Shown here piece after piece: positions 21,701 through 33,772 of a stretch of DNA of 64,000 nucleotides (the stretch's first letter is position 1; each line of letters opens with the position of its first letter). The stretch is from Fagopyrum homotropicum (Eukaryota; Streptophyta; Magnoliopsida; Caryophyllales; Polygonaceae): NCBI GenBank assembly GCA_033239125.1, contig BSWB01000008.1, forward strand, positions 17,762,001-17,826,000. Reading direction: 5' to 3'. A program made the position numbers and the translations under genes. Below the pieces are notes generated by a model, which was given only the letters and a program-made list of their open reading frames with translations, was not told the DNA's origin and did not search any database.

Positions 21701-22734
21701 GGGCTTTTTTGGTATGACCGTGAAAATGAGGTTGGAATAAGAAAATTAGATTGGAATAAAGAATTGAAATAGGTGATTCCTATTTGGTGTAATGCTGGAA
21801 TGAAGGATTCGTAAAAAACATGTAATTTAATTTTATATGAATTGGAATGAAGCATAGTATACTATTAGTGTCTGGAAAAAAAAATTCGGCAAAAACACCT
21901 TTTATAATGTCTTTTTTATAACCACCTTCTTTAATTGAATCTTATATATTATTTCTAATCACTTTTATCAGTATATATTACACCATCAAAATATCCTTAT
22001 TATAGTTAATGAATTAATTAATAATTTTTGTAAAAAATATTATTTTACAAAATCATTAAAATGCACTTAAATTAATTAATTGTTATTTGGTGTATTGTTA
22101 AATTAAATAAGGGAAATTCTAGATAGTGTCCCTCTACTTTTGACTTTTCCGGATTATGCCCAAGGGTTTTTCAGTTTCCGGATGGTACCCTTGATCTTTA
22201 AACTTTTTCGGATTATACCTTCTACCATTCATAAGTTAACATTTTTGAGATAAAAAAAAAAGAAAAAAAAAAAGAAGATAATCTTAGTTATTGTTTATAG
22301 TCATTTTCAAGGTATATATAGTTTTTAAATGAATAACTTATTTTTCATTCCCTTAAAATGTTAATTTAATGATGATAGAAGGGTATAATCCGGATAGTTT
22401 AAAGCTCAAGGGCACTATCCGGAAACTGAAAAACCCTTAGGCATAATCCGGAAAGGTCAAAAGTACAGGGCACTTTCCTGAATTTCCCATTATATAACTA
22501 AGTATATATATGTATTATAAAATATATAAAGGTGGTTTTTTAAAAGAAATGGGTAACATTTTGGAGTGAATCATACCCTCTTATTATTGGAATCAAGGTC
22601 TCCATTAGAGTTGGAATGAGCTATTCTGGAAAATCATTCTCATTCCAATTTTAGGTTTTGCCAAACACTAGGTATGAGTATAACTCATTCTGATACCTAT
22701 TCCTTATTCCATAGAAATTGTACCAAAAGAGCCC
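21701..22734. mobile_element. Harbinger/Tourist-like non-autonomous element
   Basis: Ends GGGCTTTTTTGGTATGA and (reverse complement of the right end) GGGCTCTTTTGGTACAA form terminal inverted repeats. They are flanked by taa at 21698-21700 and 22735-22737, the TSD size and sequence typical of PIF/Harbinger. No coding region inside. About 656 bp once the nested MITE is removed. Confidence 0.75.
22111..22488. mobile_element. MULE-type MITE nested in the Harbinger-like element
   Basis: 378 bp with long inverted repeats of about 115 bp starting GGGAAATTC. Both arms contain TTCCGGATTATGCC and AAACTGAAAAACCC or their complements. The flanks attaaataa (22102-22110) and attatataa (22489-22497) agree at 8 of 9 positions, consistent with a 9-bp MULE target duplication. 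Confidence 0.78.
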
Positions 22735-22737
22735 TAA

Positions 22738-23855
22738 AGGAAGATTGATGTTGTAAAAGTGTGCAATGGTGCCAGTTTGATTTATCCACAAAAGTGAAAA
22801 GTATGACTCTTAGTTTTGTAAGCAAGTGGGAACCGTGCAACTAAAAAGGATTGTGCAAAGTGGAGAACAAGATAAAACCTTGTTAAGGCGTCCATTTAGC
22901 AGGACACTCTGTTGCAACCAGAAAATTTCTGGCATGACATGTTTCCTCATTTAAGCATTAGAGGATCCCAGATGACCTCAAGTAGAAGAACACACAGGAG
23001 CCACACCCAATTGCCAGTGGCAACATCTCGTAGGCATGAATGAAATCTGCATTGATTCCCATACTGCCATATTTTACACGATTAAAAAGAGGCTGAAGAT
23101 CCCAATATCATCATAAGACATATGGAAGCAACATGTATCAGCCTCCATCTTTCGCCCTGAAAATACAGGGGAAGGATCAATAACATCCTCAACAAGAACT
23201 GATAATGCTGTCAAGTGACATGAATGACATCATATCACTGAAACTCATCGAAAGGCATTGTATACAGAAGGAAGCAAGTGCATGAACATTAGAAATAACC
23301 TGTTTGGTTGGCTAGAATCTAGACAGAGAAGTGCACATTTATAGCCTACATTGCACCATAAGATACTTATATACGCTGGAACAATGATATCTCCGATCAC
23401 TCAGTTAATAGAAAGTACTTGTTAGTAATACTTTTATCATATGGATGTCATGAAAATACCGAGTTCATACATCAAACAAGAGATAATTCTCTATAAACAT
23501 ACAAATGCTAACTTCTGGCAAGGCATAAGAAAGACAACTTTCTCACATAAAGAACCATACCATGAAAATAAATAAATAAATGTATAAAACTGTCAATTGC
23601 ACTAGATCCAACAGGAAAGGATACATTGAGATTTGGGAGACAGAGGGGGAGGGGAAGGGGCAGTGAGAGAGCTAATATGAAATTTCAAATTTTCATTTAC
23701 TTGTAGTTGCATGTACATAAATATGTAACATAATCCTCTAAGACTTATGATAGAAAAATAGCACCAACAAATCATCAGCTGGCTCTGCTTACAATTGCGG
23801 TAAACCTAGTAACTCTTCTGTGTATAGGAGAAACTGAAAAGACCATGATTTTCTG
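22738..23855. other. Downstream region of the Agenet/ENT gene
   Basis: No coding region recognised. The part next to 23856 is presumably the 3' untranslated region, since the stop codon is at 23856-23858 and the gene is read on the minus strand. Confidence 0.5.
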
Positions 23856-25422
23856 TCAACTATCAGGAGAGCTGTTACTACTGGATAATAGGTTCCTTAC
23901 CTCTATCAAATGTTCATCATTTGTGACATGAAGTGAATCACGGAGGTTAGTCAAGAGAGTTTCTTGTTCCCAACTTAAAGGACCTGATGCGTGCAATGCC
24001 TCAATTGTACTACGGTACGCATGCAATTCTATTCTATGGATATCCTCCATCAAAGTCTCATCTGCGGCCAAATTCTCATCTGCAAGGGGAAGAGAATTGC
24101 CTTCCCCTGATTCCATCATTCGACAAAAGGATTCAGCATCACTATTATACTCACTATCTTCCAAAAACCCTCTGTAGATGATTTTCCCAGAGCTACTACA
24201 ACTAGCAACAGAGGAAACAATACTATCAGCATTGTTAAGTTCTAAGTTTATTCCAGAAGAGCACCCAATACCACCATCCACTTTCCCCCTTCCCACAAAT
24301 GATCTAGAAAAACCAGTTAATTTGTTGTCAAAAGAAGGCACCCAATTTCGATCCATCATTGCTTGAGAAGAATCAAAAGCATCTACCTTTTCGGGTAACT
24401 GAAATTGAATTTTCCTGCTGTTTTTTGCAATCACTCTAGTTTTCTGACTTGGCAGTTCATATGCCATATTTGTCAACTTCCTCTTCAAAGATTGGGATGG
24501 AATGGTGCGAGTCTTGGGAATGTTGTTGATGTTACTTAAGGCAGAATAGGGGTTCTTATAATAGCAAATGCTTGCTGGTATTTCCATATGTTTAAAGTTT
24601 AGTATACTCGGCTTCAAAGGTACATCATGCCTCTCCTCACAATTACTGGAACCCTGCACATAAAAGCAAACTCAAATAAATTTCAAAGATAAAATATGAG
24701 ACATTTTCAAGAGTAATTGTACTTGACAGGAGCAAAAGTAAAACTTCCCTAGATTACTCAAAATCACATCAAACTAAAGATGTGTGAGATAAAAGTTCAC
24801 ACATTAGAAATTTCTTTACGTTGATACAATATGATTACTAAAATACTAAAGTCAGATTTTTAAAAAAAATCTTTCAACAGGGGTAAGTTCGAAAAAAAGA
24901 AGAAAACAAGTAAGACTTCTAACAAACAAAAAGATAATCCAAAATGAACGGTATCACCTTAAACTCGAGAATAAGATACCAAAACAGAGCCTAGATCAAA
25001 ACAATTTAACATACCTTTCCAATCACCTTCCACTCATCATCTTGCCAACAAAGCCGTGGCCGAATATCAACTTTCTTAACTTCAAGCTCATGACAAGATC
25101 CAATCAACCTAACCAAAAGCCAATCCCTTTGCAATACCCTCAAAACAGTTGCTATCTTCCAAGAGAAGCAGTGGAACACCTCCACAAGCTGTCCAGATGT
25201 CCAGTCCAGGACCTGCACTGAGGGAGGACAAGGCCTAATTGCCTTGCGAGGCACCCTTTCAATTTTATCTTCAATCTCCTCATCATACTTAACCGTGTAG
25301 TAGTGGCCGTTTCCATGTACTATATCTGCAGAATACCATGAACCAGATGGAACTTTGTCTGTTCTAAAGACTTCCACTTTACTCCCTCTTTTGAATCTCA
25401 TCCTTGTTGTCCTCTTACACAT
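23856..25422 (-). CDS. Agenet (Tudor-like) and ENT domain protein, host gene
   Basis: Coding exons 25015-25422 and 23856-24653 are joined by an intron, 24654-25014, with GT..AG ends (AAAG|GTATG, TGCAG|GGT) in phase 0, giving about 401 residues. The start is ATG 25420-25422; a second ATG seven codons later is possible. Residues 9-70 form one Agenet repeat (RFKRGSKVEVFRTDK, WYSADIV, YYTVKYD); 73-135 form a second (GQLVEVFHCFSWKIATV, LLVRLIGS). The last 60 residues hold an ENT domain (IELHAYRSTIEALHASG, EQETLLTNLRDSL). A basic SLKRKL lies between them. Plant proteins with this layout are annotated as Tudor-like; they are thought to be nuclear chromatin readers. No stops interrupt it, so it is the best candidate for a live host gene here. 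A donor-like GAG|GTAAGG near the C-terminus could allow an alternative end. Confidence 0.85.
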
Positions 25423-26200
25423 AAGATCCTAACCAGAAGACCTGCATAAATCAAATAGAAGTTTTTAATGTAAATATTTATACTAGAATCAAGATATTTT
25501 GCAATAAAAAACCATAACTGAAATAAGCTAAATTTGATCAGATGCAAAAAAAACTCGTACTGGTTTTATTCATGTAATCAGGGGGAGAGGAAGAGTAAAC
25601 AACCAAAAAGAAACCATTTCACTCGAGGAAATCAAAATTTGAAGCGATTGGAATCGATGAGATTTTAGAAATACAACAAAAATGAACAATCGAACCGGTA
25701 GCAGGTGAAAACGGAGCAGAAATAATCTGGCTTAACCAAACAACCTGCATCGGACCGAACTTCTGTCCTATTGAACAATGATTTGTAAATCGCCGAAGTA
25801 TTGAACAAAACCAAAGACATAAACAGGCGAATTTGAAGACGAGAACGTGAAGTCGTGGAAAAGAAACCAAAAAATCTTTCGAAGATCAGAAAAGGTCACT
25901 ACAAGTAACGAACTGAAATATGAAAATCAGCAATCCCGGAAATGAAGGCATCGATTAACGCAATAATCAGTGCTCATCGTTAATTAGTGAAACGCCTCCA
26001 ATTCAGATTCCCAAAAGAAGCAATTTGAGAGCATAACGTGTGAATTATAGAAATCAATCAAAACAAAACATTAAAGTCATTGACAGGAGATTAGTGTAAC
26101 TTACTTGAAAACGTTGATTTCAAAATCAAAAGCGAGAAGAAGAAGAAGAAGAAAAGTGTGAGACTTTTCCCTGAAGGAGGTCAGTTTGGCAGCGGTTTGG
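25423..26200 (-). other. 5' untranslated exons and intron of the Agenet/ENT gene
   Basis: A leader exon ends at about 26105 (CAA|GTAAGT donor on the minus strand). The intron runs to the acceptor ATGCAG at about 25442, then 19 untranslated bases precede the start codon. The leader exon carries a GAA/CTT tract (26129-26150), common in plant 5' leaders. Confidence 0.6.
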
Positions 26201-27339
26201 TGTTTTTGTTTTTGGGAGTTGTGGTTGGAGACGATGGGGAGGAGAAACAGAAAGATGGGCAACATTTGTTAACAAATTAATTATCCTTTTTTATTTCCTT
26301 CTTAATTAATCACTGCATAATTTATCTTTTTTTTCTTTCGAAATATTAGTTGGGATTTTCTGATGATAACAATATCGTGACAAATCTTATCTTTCAATGG
26401 TGCAATTTATCCCAAATCTTATACTTTGATTTTTTTTATTTTTTATTTTTTTATTTTTTTTTTGATTATGAATTGAATCGCACATCTATAAAAAAAATGG
26501 TATTGAAAAATTCTTATAAAGCTTCTTATCCATGATGTCACAATCCCAGAGTTGAGGGAAATCCACCTCGATCATATTAGTTTTTTATAGGTGAAGTACC
26601 TCGACCAAATTATGATTAGTGTATTATCCGTATCTTGTATGATTGAGTTTTAATAAATATTTAATACTTAGAAATTCATAGGGGTATTTTTGTAAGATAA
26701 AAATTAGGACAATGAAATTATAACTGTTATTATTATTTTTTTTTTCTTATATTTTATTATATATTATATAATACTTAATATAATTACACAAGTTCCTTTA
26801 TTCAAAATTGTGATTTACAATTTTTTAATGATTATATATATATATATATACTAGTTTTGAATAAAAATTAAAATGTTTAGAATTTTATTAGAAGATTTAC
26901 TGGATTTTTAAAAAATAGTAAGATTTAAAAAATTAATTATAGAATTGGGGTTTTGTTTTTTTATTTCCTATCGAAAATAACAAAAATAATAACTGTTTAA
27001 AAACATTTTGGGAGCCGTGTGAATTGTGGCGTTGACACGTGGCAAAAAAAAATGTCCTTTAATAGATATAAGATTTGAGGATTTTAAATCGATAACGCGG
27101 GATTTAATGTATAACTGACGCGGTACGTCTCAACAAAGCACTACTACACACGAGCATCGTTAGAAATTATTTTTTGAAAAAATTTGGAAAAATATAAAGT
27201 GCGCGTTAGCTAGGGACGTCATGCATTTAGCAATATGATTTCCATACTTGTATTTAGCACCCTCGTTTGTATTTATATTCTCTATCTCAACCGAATGACG
27301 AGTTTTCGAGTCGATACAATTCATAAATTTATTTAAGGA
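26201..27339. other. AT-rich spacer, includes the promoter side of the Agenet/ENT gene
   Basis: No coding region. A short (TA)n run lies at about 26836-26850. The promoter of the minus-strand host gene should lie just above 26200, but no certain element was identified. Confidence 0.4.
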
Positions 27340-27960
27340 TTTTTCTGTATGGTGTCCTTTAAGTTTGAATTTTTCCTCTTAGAATCCCCAAGTTTTTAAG
27401 TTTTCTCTTTGTACCTTCATGATTCAATTTGTTTCCCCCTTATACCCATTCTTAATATATTACATTAAAAATTCAACTATAAAATATACAATCATAAAAA
27501 TTAATTCAAAATTAATTATGACCTCATTAAATTTTAAACTTATAAATTTTATAGTATAAGTATTTTTAATATATTTTTTAATTTAAAATTCTGGTAAAGT
27601 AAATTTAAAGATAATTTTTTATTTTTTGAATTAAAATATTTTTTATATTAATTTTCGAATCAAAATAAAATATAGAATATTAAATTTAAAACTAATTTAG
27701 TAATAAATAAAAATTTATTATATTTTTATTTTAAGTAAGGGTACATAATTATTTTTAAAACTTATTAAGACCACATTAAATTTTAAACTTATTAATTTTA
27801 TAAAATACTAAGTAATGGTATAGAAGTATTTTTTATGTTTTAATTTTTAATTTTTAATTTTAATTTTTAATTTTTAATTTTTAGTTTTTAATTTTTTTAA
27901 TTATAAAAGTTTAGTAAAGTATATTTAAATTTAATTATGTACCCTTATTTAAAAATAAAA
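27340..27960. repeat. AT-rich dispersed repeat R, copy 1
   Basis: It shares an ordered set of phrases with 46700-46990 plus 47804-47850: 'tttcctctt', 'aagttttc/aagtttcctctt', 'cttatacccat/cttatatccat', 'taaattttaaac' and 'atactaagtaatggta'. No coding region. It directly precedes element A. Confidence 0.65.
27838..27902. repeat. (TTTTTAA)n minisatellite
   Basis: About nine imperfect units of TTTTTAAT inside repeat R copy 1. Confidence 0.75.
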
Positions 27961-28167
27961 TAAAGAATTTGTCAAATAGGTCATTTTCTATTTTCTTTTG
28001 ATAATTTTTACCATTTTTATGAATGGTAGGTAAAAGTAATTAACCATTCTATTTAAAAAAAAAAGAGCATACATGAATATGGTGAGCTTGTTATGTAAAA
28101 AGAATTCTGACTTTTATTTTTATTTTCTTTTTATTTTATTTTTTTTAAATTTTATTTTTTTTATTTT

Positions 28168-28318
28168 CTGATATGAATTTCATACCATAATATTCATACT
28201 AGAATTTCATAACAGAATTTTCATACCAGGATTTTCATACCAGAATTTTCATACCATAATTTTCATACCAGAATTGTTATACCATAATTTTCATATCGGA
28301 ATTTTCATACCATAAATT
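28168..28318. repeat. CATACC array in element A
   Basis: About nine units of a 14-17 bp repeat, (T)TTCATACCAGAATTT with variants ATACCATAATTT and ATATCGGAATTT. Same unit as the arrays in B, C and D. Confidence 0.85.
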
Positions 28319-28632
28319 ATAAGCCTTTTAATTTGATCCGAAGGATTTGGATAAACAAAGTATCTATGTTAGTCTTTCAATTTTTCTCAGCTGGGATTCA
28401 ATCAATATGGGAATCATATATATTTAGATACAATCATATATAATTAGATACAATTTGAGCTGAGCTGAAATCACAGTTTTACATTTTTCCTCTCAAGTTC
28501 ATCAACATATATTATTCTTTGTCTCTCCTTTTTGTAAATCCTTTTGAGTTTTTCTTTTTTTGATTCAAATGCATCAAACTCGATATAAATCACTTTACCA
28601 TCTTCTTGGTTTTTCCATCACAATCTCCATTA

Positions 28633-28904
28633 CCTTCTTGTGTTTATTCAACTCCAGATGAATCATTCTATACGAACTGCAATCAGGCTTTCAAATGTGG
28701 TGACCCCAGTGTCCTTACAGATCTTAAGTTTCCCTATTGGGGAATCAATAGAGGAAGCTAATGTGGCAAACCCGGGTTTGAGCTCAAGTGTGTAAACAAC
28801 ACCCCACTCATCGCAAACTCAAGATACAAACTTCAAGTTATTAGCACCGATCCACAATTTCAAAGGATCACAGTTGCACTGGCCGAGTTCCGAAATAACG
28901 TATG
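28633..28904 (+). pseudogene. Captured GUB_WAK (LRK10-like/WAK receptor ectodomain) fragment
   Basis: One frame reads NCNQAFKCGDPSVLTDL, FPYWGINRGS, a stop, CGKPGFELKCVNN and YKLQVISTD. This is the cysteine pattern of the galacturonan-binding domain of wall-associated and LRK10-like receptor kinases (C..x.F.CG, YPFWG..R...CG.PGFEL.C). It continues after the solo LTR at 31908 with PSLVLNKHIINASFF up to about 31998. No kinase domain follows and an internal stop (TAA) is present, so it is a captured gene fragment, not a working receptor. Confidence 0.78.
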
Positions 28905-31544
28905 TGTAACACCCCAAGTTCTCAGAACTCGGGAAGCTACTAGTTAGGACCTCACAATGGGTCCCGACCTTGATTTAACAACAACTTTGCTAGGATCTTA
29001 CAACAAGGCACAAATGTATTTAAAAACAGTTTCCAAAACATAATATTTTTATGGTATGAATGTACACATGTGACAGCCTTACAAACATATATATAGATAC
29101 ATAACATGCATGTCGTATGGAAGACTCCCCCGTCCCCATCTAATGAGTACGTGGACCCGGCTGACCATCCGTTCCGGATCTCTCTGCAACTGTCTATCTC
29201 TATAAATCTACAACACGAATAAACCGTTAGCTAACAATCCAAATATAAGCAAAATAAGAATAGCACAAACACAAACAAGGTAACATAAACACCATCATGC
29301 TGACACACAATTTGGTTATGATCTGATAGCTTAGGTGATTCACTTTATTCCGTTTTAAAGTTGTGGCACGAGAATCTTAAGAGTTCTCGCCTCCGTTCCT
29401 TATCCAACCGGTGTAGGTCTAGCTTACCTCCGCCAGTAGCATCACTACAAACCGAGTGTGGACTAGTCCCTAGAGAAACCCCCAGCGCCCTCAGGCTACT
29501 GAGCAGAATGCCACCGCCCGTTACTCATAGGCCAAGGTATAGGTCGGTATACAATTATTACTAAAATATAACTATAAACATCTCATTCACACACCACTAC
29601 CATTATTCATACTCATATCTAGAAGTCAGCTAATTAAGCCCAAAGGACTTACCTGAATCAATCTCGACTGTCTAATATCTTAATTCGGTATGTAACCGTC
29701 CAAACTCAATTGCCTGTCATAAGAGGCAAGTGGATCAAAATACGCTCCATAACCTTAGAAGTTTATAACTTCTAGATGTACAACTCATCGAAAGAGAAAT
29801 TACTAAAAAAATACCCTCCTAAGGTAAAATGACAATTTTACCCTTGTCCCGAACTCTAGAAAATTTCTATAAAAAAGTTCTAAACTATTCTTTAGAACTC
29901 AAACCGCACTCTAACTCTCTAAAGGAATTTCTCTAAAGATAAGAGTTAAACACATTCTTAACTTTTCATAAAAATTGCTAAGGTCCAACTTTGGCTTAAA
30001 AATAAACCCTCGTACAAAAATCCAAAAATCCTAAAGAAAATCTCCCAACCTTCTATACTATGTACTCTACTCATACAATCAAAGAAATCTCCAAAACCAC
30101 AGTCCACCTCTCTTACACAAAATCCTCAAATAGCATCAACAACACCTAAGTTCCATACTTAGCCAAAATTCTGAAAGTTTTCCCCAACTGCTCAACTAGC
30201 CTACTTTGAACTCTTATGGATCCAGATCCGACCGTCGGATTGACCTCAACTTCTGATACATTACACTATGCATACCCCTCTATGTCATCTAAAAATTGAA
30301 CGGTAGATAAACATTGTAAAGCATCAAAATCTAGTCCTAAAGATGGCTACCCGGCACTGATTTACTGGAATCAAAACAAGAGTGCAAGTGGTCTTAGATT
30401 TGAGACTCACCTACAACCCTTGTATCAACGAAAAGGAAAGCCACAGCTTCCACGTTTGATCCCCAACTGATTCCCGATGCACTGGACGCTCTTGGCTCAA
30501 CACTAGCAATCCCTGGGTGGCACGTATGTTGTTCCTATGTCCAAGGGAGGGTTAAACTATGGATGTTGCCGCTATTAATCAGAAAGAGAGAGAGGGGAGA
30601 GAGACTGAGTACCTTGTGAATGCAACCACTGAGATTGATCCAAGACGAAAGGAAGACCACTGGATCCGATATCACCCACAGAACATGATGAGGCTCGCGT
30701 ACTGTCAACACAACAAGAGGAGAGAAATGACCCGATCTTCTGTGTTGTTTATCCCGGCTCGATGTTATGGTGCAATGAGGCCACCGATCCAACAGTGTCA
30801 TGAAGGAAGGACGACAAGAAGAGGGTACAGCTTACCCGGATGTCAACTGTGATGACGACACTAGGCTGGGGCAAGGTGAAGGCTAGACAAGAGGGATGCA
30901 TACTGATTTTGAGAGTGAAAAGTTTGTCTTTGTTGTTGTTCGTTGGGGGTCCAGACGCGATTACTGTCACCAGTGGCAAGACTGAGAGATCTCGGATGGA
31001 TCTCTTCGTGCAGGGATGTGATGGTGCGGCGCGACGGAGTCACCGGAGGAGAGTTGAGGGCCGAGGGTTAGAGCTGCTTGAGAGGGAGGGGTGAGTGAAG
31101 GAAGACGTGAGTAGAGGAGAGGTGCACGCTGCAGCAGATGGTGTCTCCCTTGGCTACACATGGAGGAGATGGCCGCTGCTACTTCTCGCAGCAAGAGGGA
31201 AGGAGGGTGGCGAGGTAATGACGATGTGCGATGATGGTAAAGGCGACGGATAGGGTTACAACTACACAGTCGTAGGGAGAAGGTGATGGACCTGGACGTG
31301 CGCTTGGAAGAGGGAACTTCAACGTGATTTTAGGAACCGTTTCATTCAGCACTCCTAGTCCAACTCAGCTCCACGTAGGCAAGAGATAGCTCTCAAGGAT
31401 GCTACAACGGGCTCTTCTTGTTGGGCTCGTGTAGCAGGTTGGCTCCTTACTGTTGGGCTGGTCCAATCCTCCAGCAAGGGACAAAGCTAAGGCTGGACAA
31501 GGTAAGTACAAGAAGTGGGCTGAAACAAGAGGGCAAGGTGGGCT

Positions 31545-31715
31545 GAGTTTTGTCAAGCCTTTGTCAAAACATGTCATGGCTTTGTCAAGCCCATGCATGG
31601 CTTCGTCATGATCTTGTCATGGTCTCGTCATAACTCGTCATGGTCTCGTCAAAACTCATCATGGTCTCGTCTTGATCTCGTCAAAAGGGCGTCACGACTT
31701 TGTCAAGAACATGTC
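31545..31715. repeat. Minisatellite of S1 LTR built on CTCGTCA/TTGTCA
   Basis: Repeated 'tggtctcgtca' and 'tttgtcaa' pieces at 10-20 bp spacing. A similar array lies at 51925-52030 in S2. Confidence 0.65.
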
Positions 31716-31761
31716 CTAATATAAATTAGGGTTTGGTGGATTAGGGTTTGCTATAAAAATC

Positions 31762-31802
31762 TTATCATTTTATGTGAAGTGAGGTTACAATAAATGATAA
31801 AA
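31762..31802. repeat. Inverted TATCATTTTATGTGA motif in S1
   Basis: A diverged copy of the hairpin found also in S2 (twice) and in E3's LTR. Here the right arm has mutated to acaataaatgataa. Confidence 0.65.
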
Positions 31803-31998
31803 TTTTGAGATATTGTGTCCGACTAGGTAGACATGTAAGGATCAACGGATCGAAATCCGGTTTGCCACGGGATTAAACGGAATAAAAATTCCGGATATTA
31901 CAGTATGTCCTTCATTAGTGCTCAACAAACACATAATTAATGCCTCTTTCTTTCATCACATTGATGACAACCCTTATAAGGTTTTTAATAGCAACGGA

Positions 31999-32329
31999 GA
32001 CGAAGGTGGTGAAGCGGCGGCAACAAGGTGGCGTGGGTCACCGGTGATGACAAAGAAGAGTGAAGGTTTCTCCCTGGTGGTCCTTAGCCGGCAGAAGAGG
32101 AGGCTCCGTAAGTTTCCACCAAGCTTGATAGAGAAAGGGAAAACATATAGGGCAGGTGAGTGGTGGTGGTTGACAATGGTGAAGGCGAGAGGGTGAGAAA
32201 CAGGGAGATGGCGACTTGTAGAGAGGAAGACAGGAGGAGGGTGCAAGGTTGAGGAGAAGCCGAGAGATTGAGAGAAGCAAGGAATGAGGGATGGCTAGAG
32301 TTTGAACAGTTAAAAATAAAGAGGGGTAA
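31999..32329. other. Second, unidentified segment inside element A
   Basis: GC-richer than its surroundings. On the minus strand it is pyrimidine-rich with short Ser/Pro-rich frames, like the 5' part of a captured gene. Not identified. Confidence 0.35.
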
Positions 32330-33772
32330 AATTACTTAATTAAAAAACGTTATGGACCTAGTTAGTAGATAGGAATCTCAAAACAACTTACTTACCAAAT
32401 TCAGCCAAAAGAAAGAATATAGTAATTTTTATTGGGAGAATTTGACATACTAGGCCTTTTTGAGAATATGATTTAGTAAATGTACCCCATAATTTTTTAC
32501 CACTTTCATTTAATGGTAGGTAAAAATAATTAACCTCTTTATTTTAATAAAAAAAAAGAATAATAGACATTAGTTAGTGTTAAATTGTAATTACTGATAG
32601 CATGAATTATTGTCTATATTTTGGGATCTGTTTAGACGTTTTATCTTCGATAATCTGCATGTTTGGACGTATATTATGTGATTATATTGTCGTTTCATCT
32701 ACCTTTGCGGGAATCGAGGTCTACACCAAGTTTCGTTGTAATCGTAGGTAAAATGGCACGTTTTGCATCAAAATGGAGCTAAAGGAGCTAAGGAGTCATT
32801 TGAGCTACATTCTGGAGCTTAAGGAAGAATCCAGGAAGCATGAAAATGGATAGAAGATTCACTTTGGACCACATTTGAGAGATTTCACATTCAGTTTAGA
32901 GTCACCTCGGTCAGCTACAATACCATCTCGACCGAGGTGATCCAGAGGAGCTGCTCGACCGAGGCGAACACCTTGGACGCGATGAGAGATATTTTATTCT
33001 TGGCAGAGATCTTTTATTTTTGGAAAGAGGATCTTATATTTTTAGGCTGGATTCCTGGAAGGGAGAAGATAATTCAGTTGATATATTTTACCTATTTTAT
33101 AGGAAAATATCTTTCTAAGATCTTTTATCTTTGGGAGGGAATTTTCATATAAAAAGAGTCAGATTTTCCACAAATTCGGCATCCGCTTATAGCTGGAAAA
33201 CACCCACTACAGCGGGGAGATTTGAAGAACCTTTTTGGAAGGTTGAAGGAAGGTTGAAGGAAGATTGAAGGAAGGAAGTTCAGAGCTTTTATAGCTTTTT
33301 GTGAAGGGTTTTTGTAAGACTTTCTTAAATTCCCTCCTTGTTGATTGTCTTGTTGGATTCTGATCCAAAGAACGCTTGTTTGTTTGATAATTGATTCAGT
33401 TATTGAAGCCTTTTTTTCAAGGTTTTTGTGTTCAATTATTCACTTTCTTCCCTTATATTTGATTATTGCTTTCATGATGATGAGTGGCTAATTTCCTTGT
33501 GTGATTCTAGGGTGATTGGTTGAAGGTTGTGGGAAAAACAATGATAGAATAATCTTAATCACAGTAGGACCCTGAAAGTTCGAGTCTTTATCCTTAACCC
33601 TAGAACATCTCGTTTAGTCGATGAACATCTCGGCCGGGGTGGAACTTGACTGACCGAGGTGACCTATCTGATCCGAAACTGAGAGTTAAGTGTTAGAGTT
33701 TGTCAAATCCTATTCTTATTACACCTTTCCTGGTTCAATGCAAGCCTAGGATGAGACTTACCCGGTAATTCC

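Larger units (their letters stand above)
28905..31902 (-). mobile_element. S1: solo LTR of a Tekay-type element
   Basis: 2998 bp, plus-strand ends TGTAACACCCC and GGATATTACA, flanked by gtatg at 28900-28904 and 31903-31907. It resembles the LTR at 49291-52345 over most of its length. No second LTR or internal domain, so it arose by LTR-LTR recombination. It interrupts the GUB_WAK exon, whose reading frame rejoins across the duplicated gtatg. ORFs inside it are not considered genes. Confidence 0.9.
27961..32406. mobile_element. Element A: Pack-MULE-like, carries a receptor ectodomain fragment
   Basis: The left end AGAATTTGTCAAATAGG and the right end (reverse complement GGCTGAATTTGGTAAG) are diverged versions of the termini seen in B and D. 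The left side holds the CATACC array; the right side ends with the family's ACTGTTCAAACTC followed by the plain arm. Flanking 9-mers aaaataaaa and aaaagaaag agree at 7 of 9 but are low-complexity. It contains a GUB_WAK fragment and is split by a solo LTR (28905-31902). Confidence 0.6.

Noticed and set aside
28905..31902. Several 60-100 codon frames in S1 as captured genes
   Set aside because: They lie within a well-bounded LTR and have no recognisable domains.
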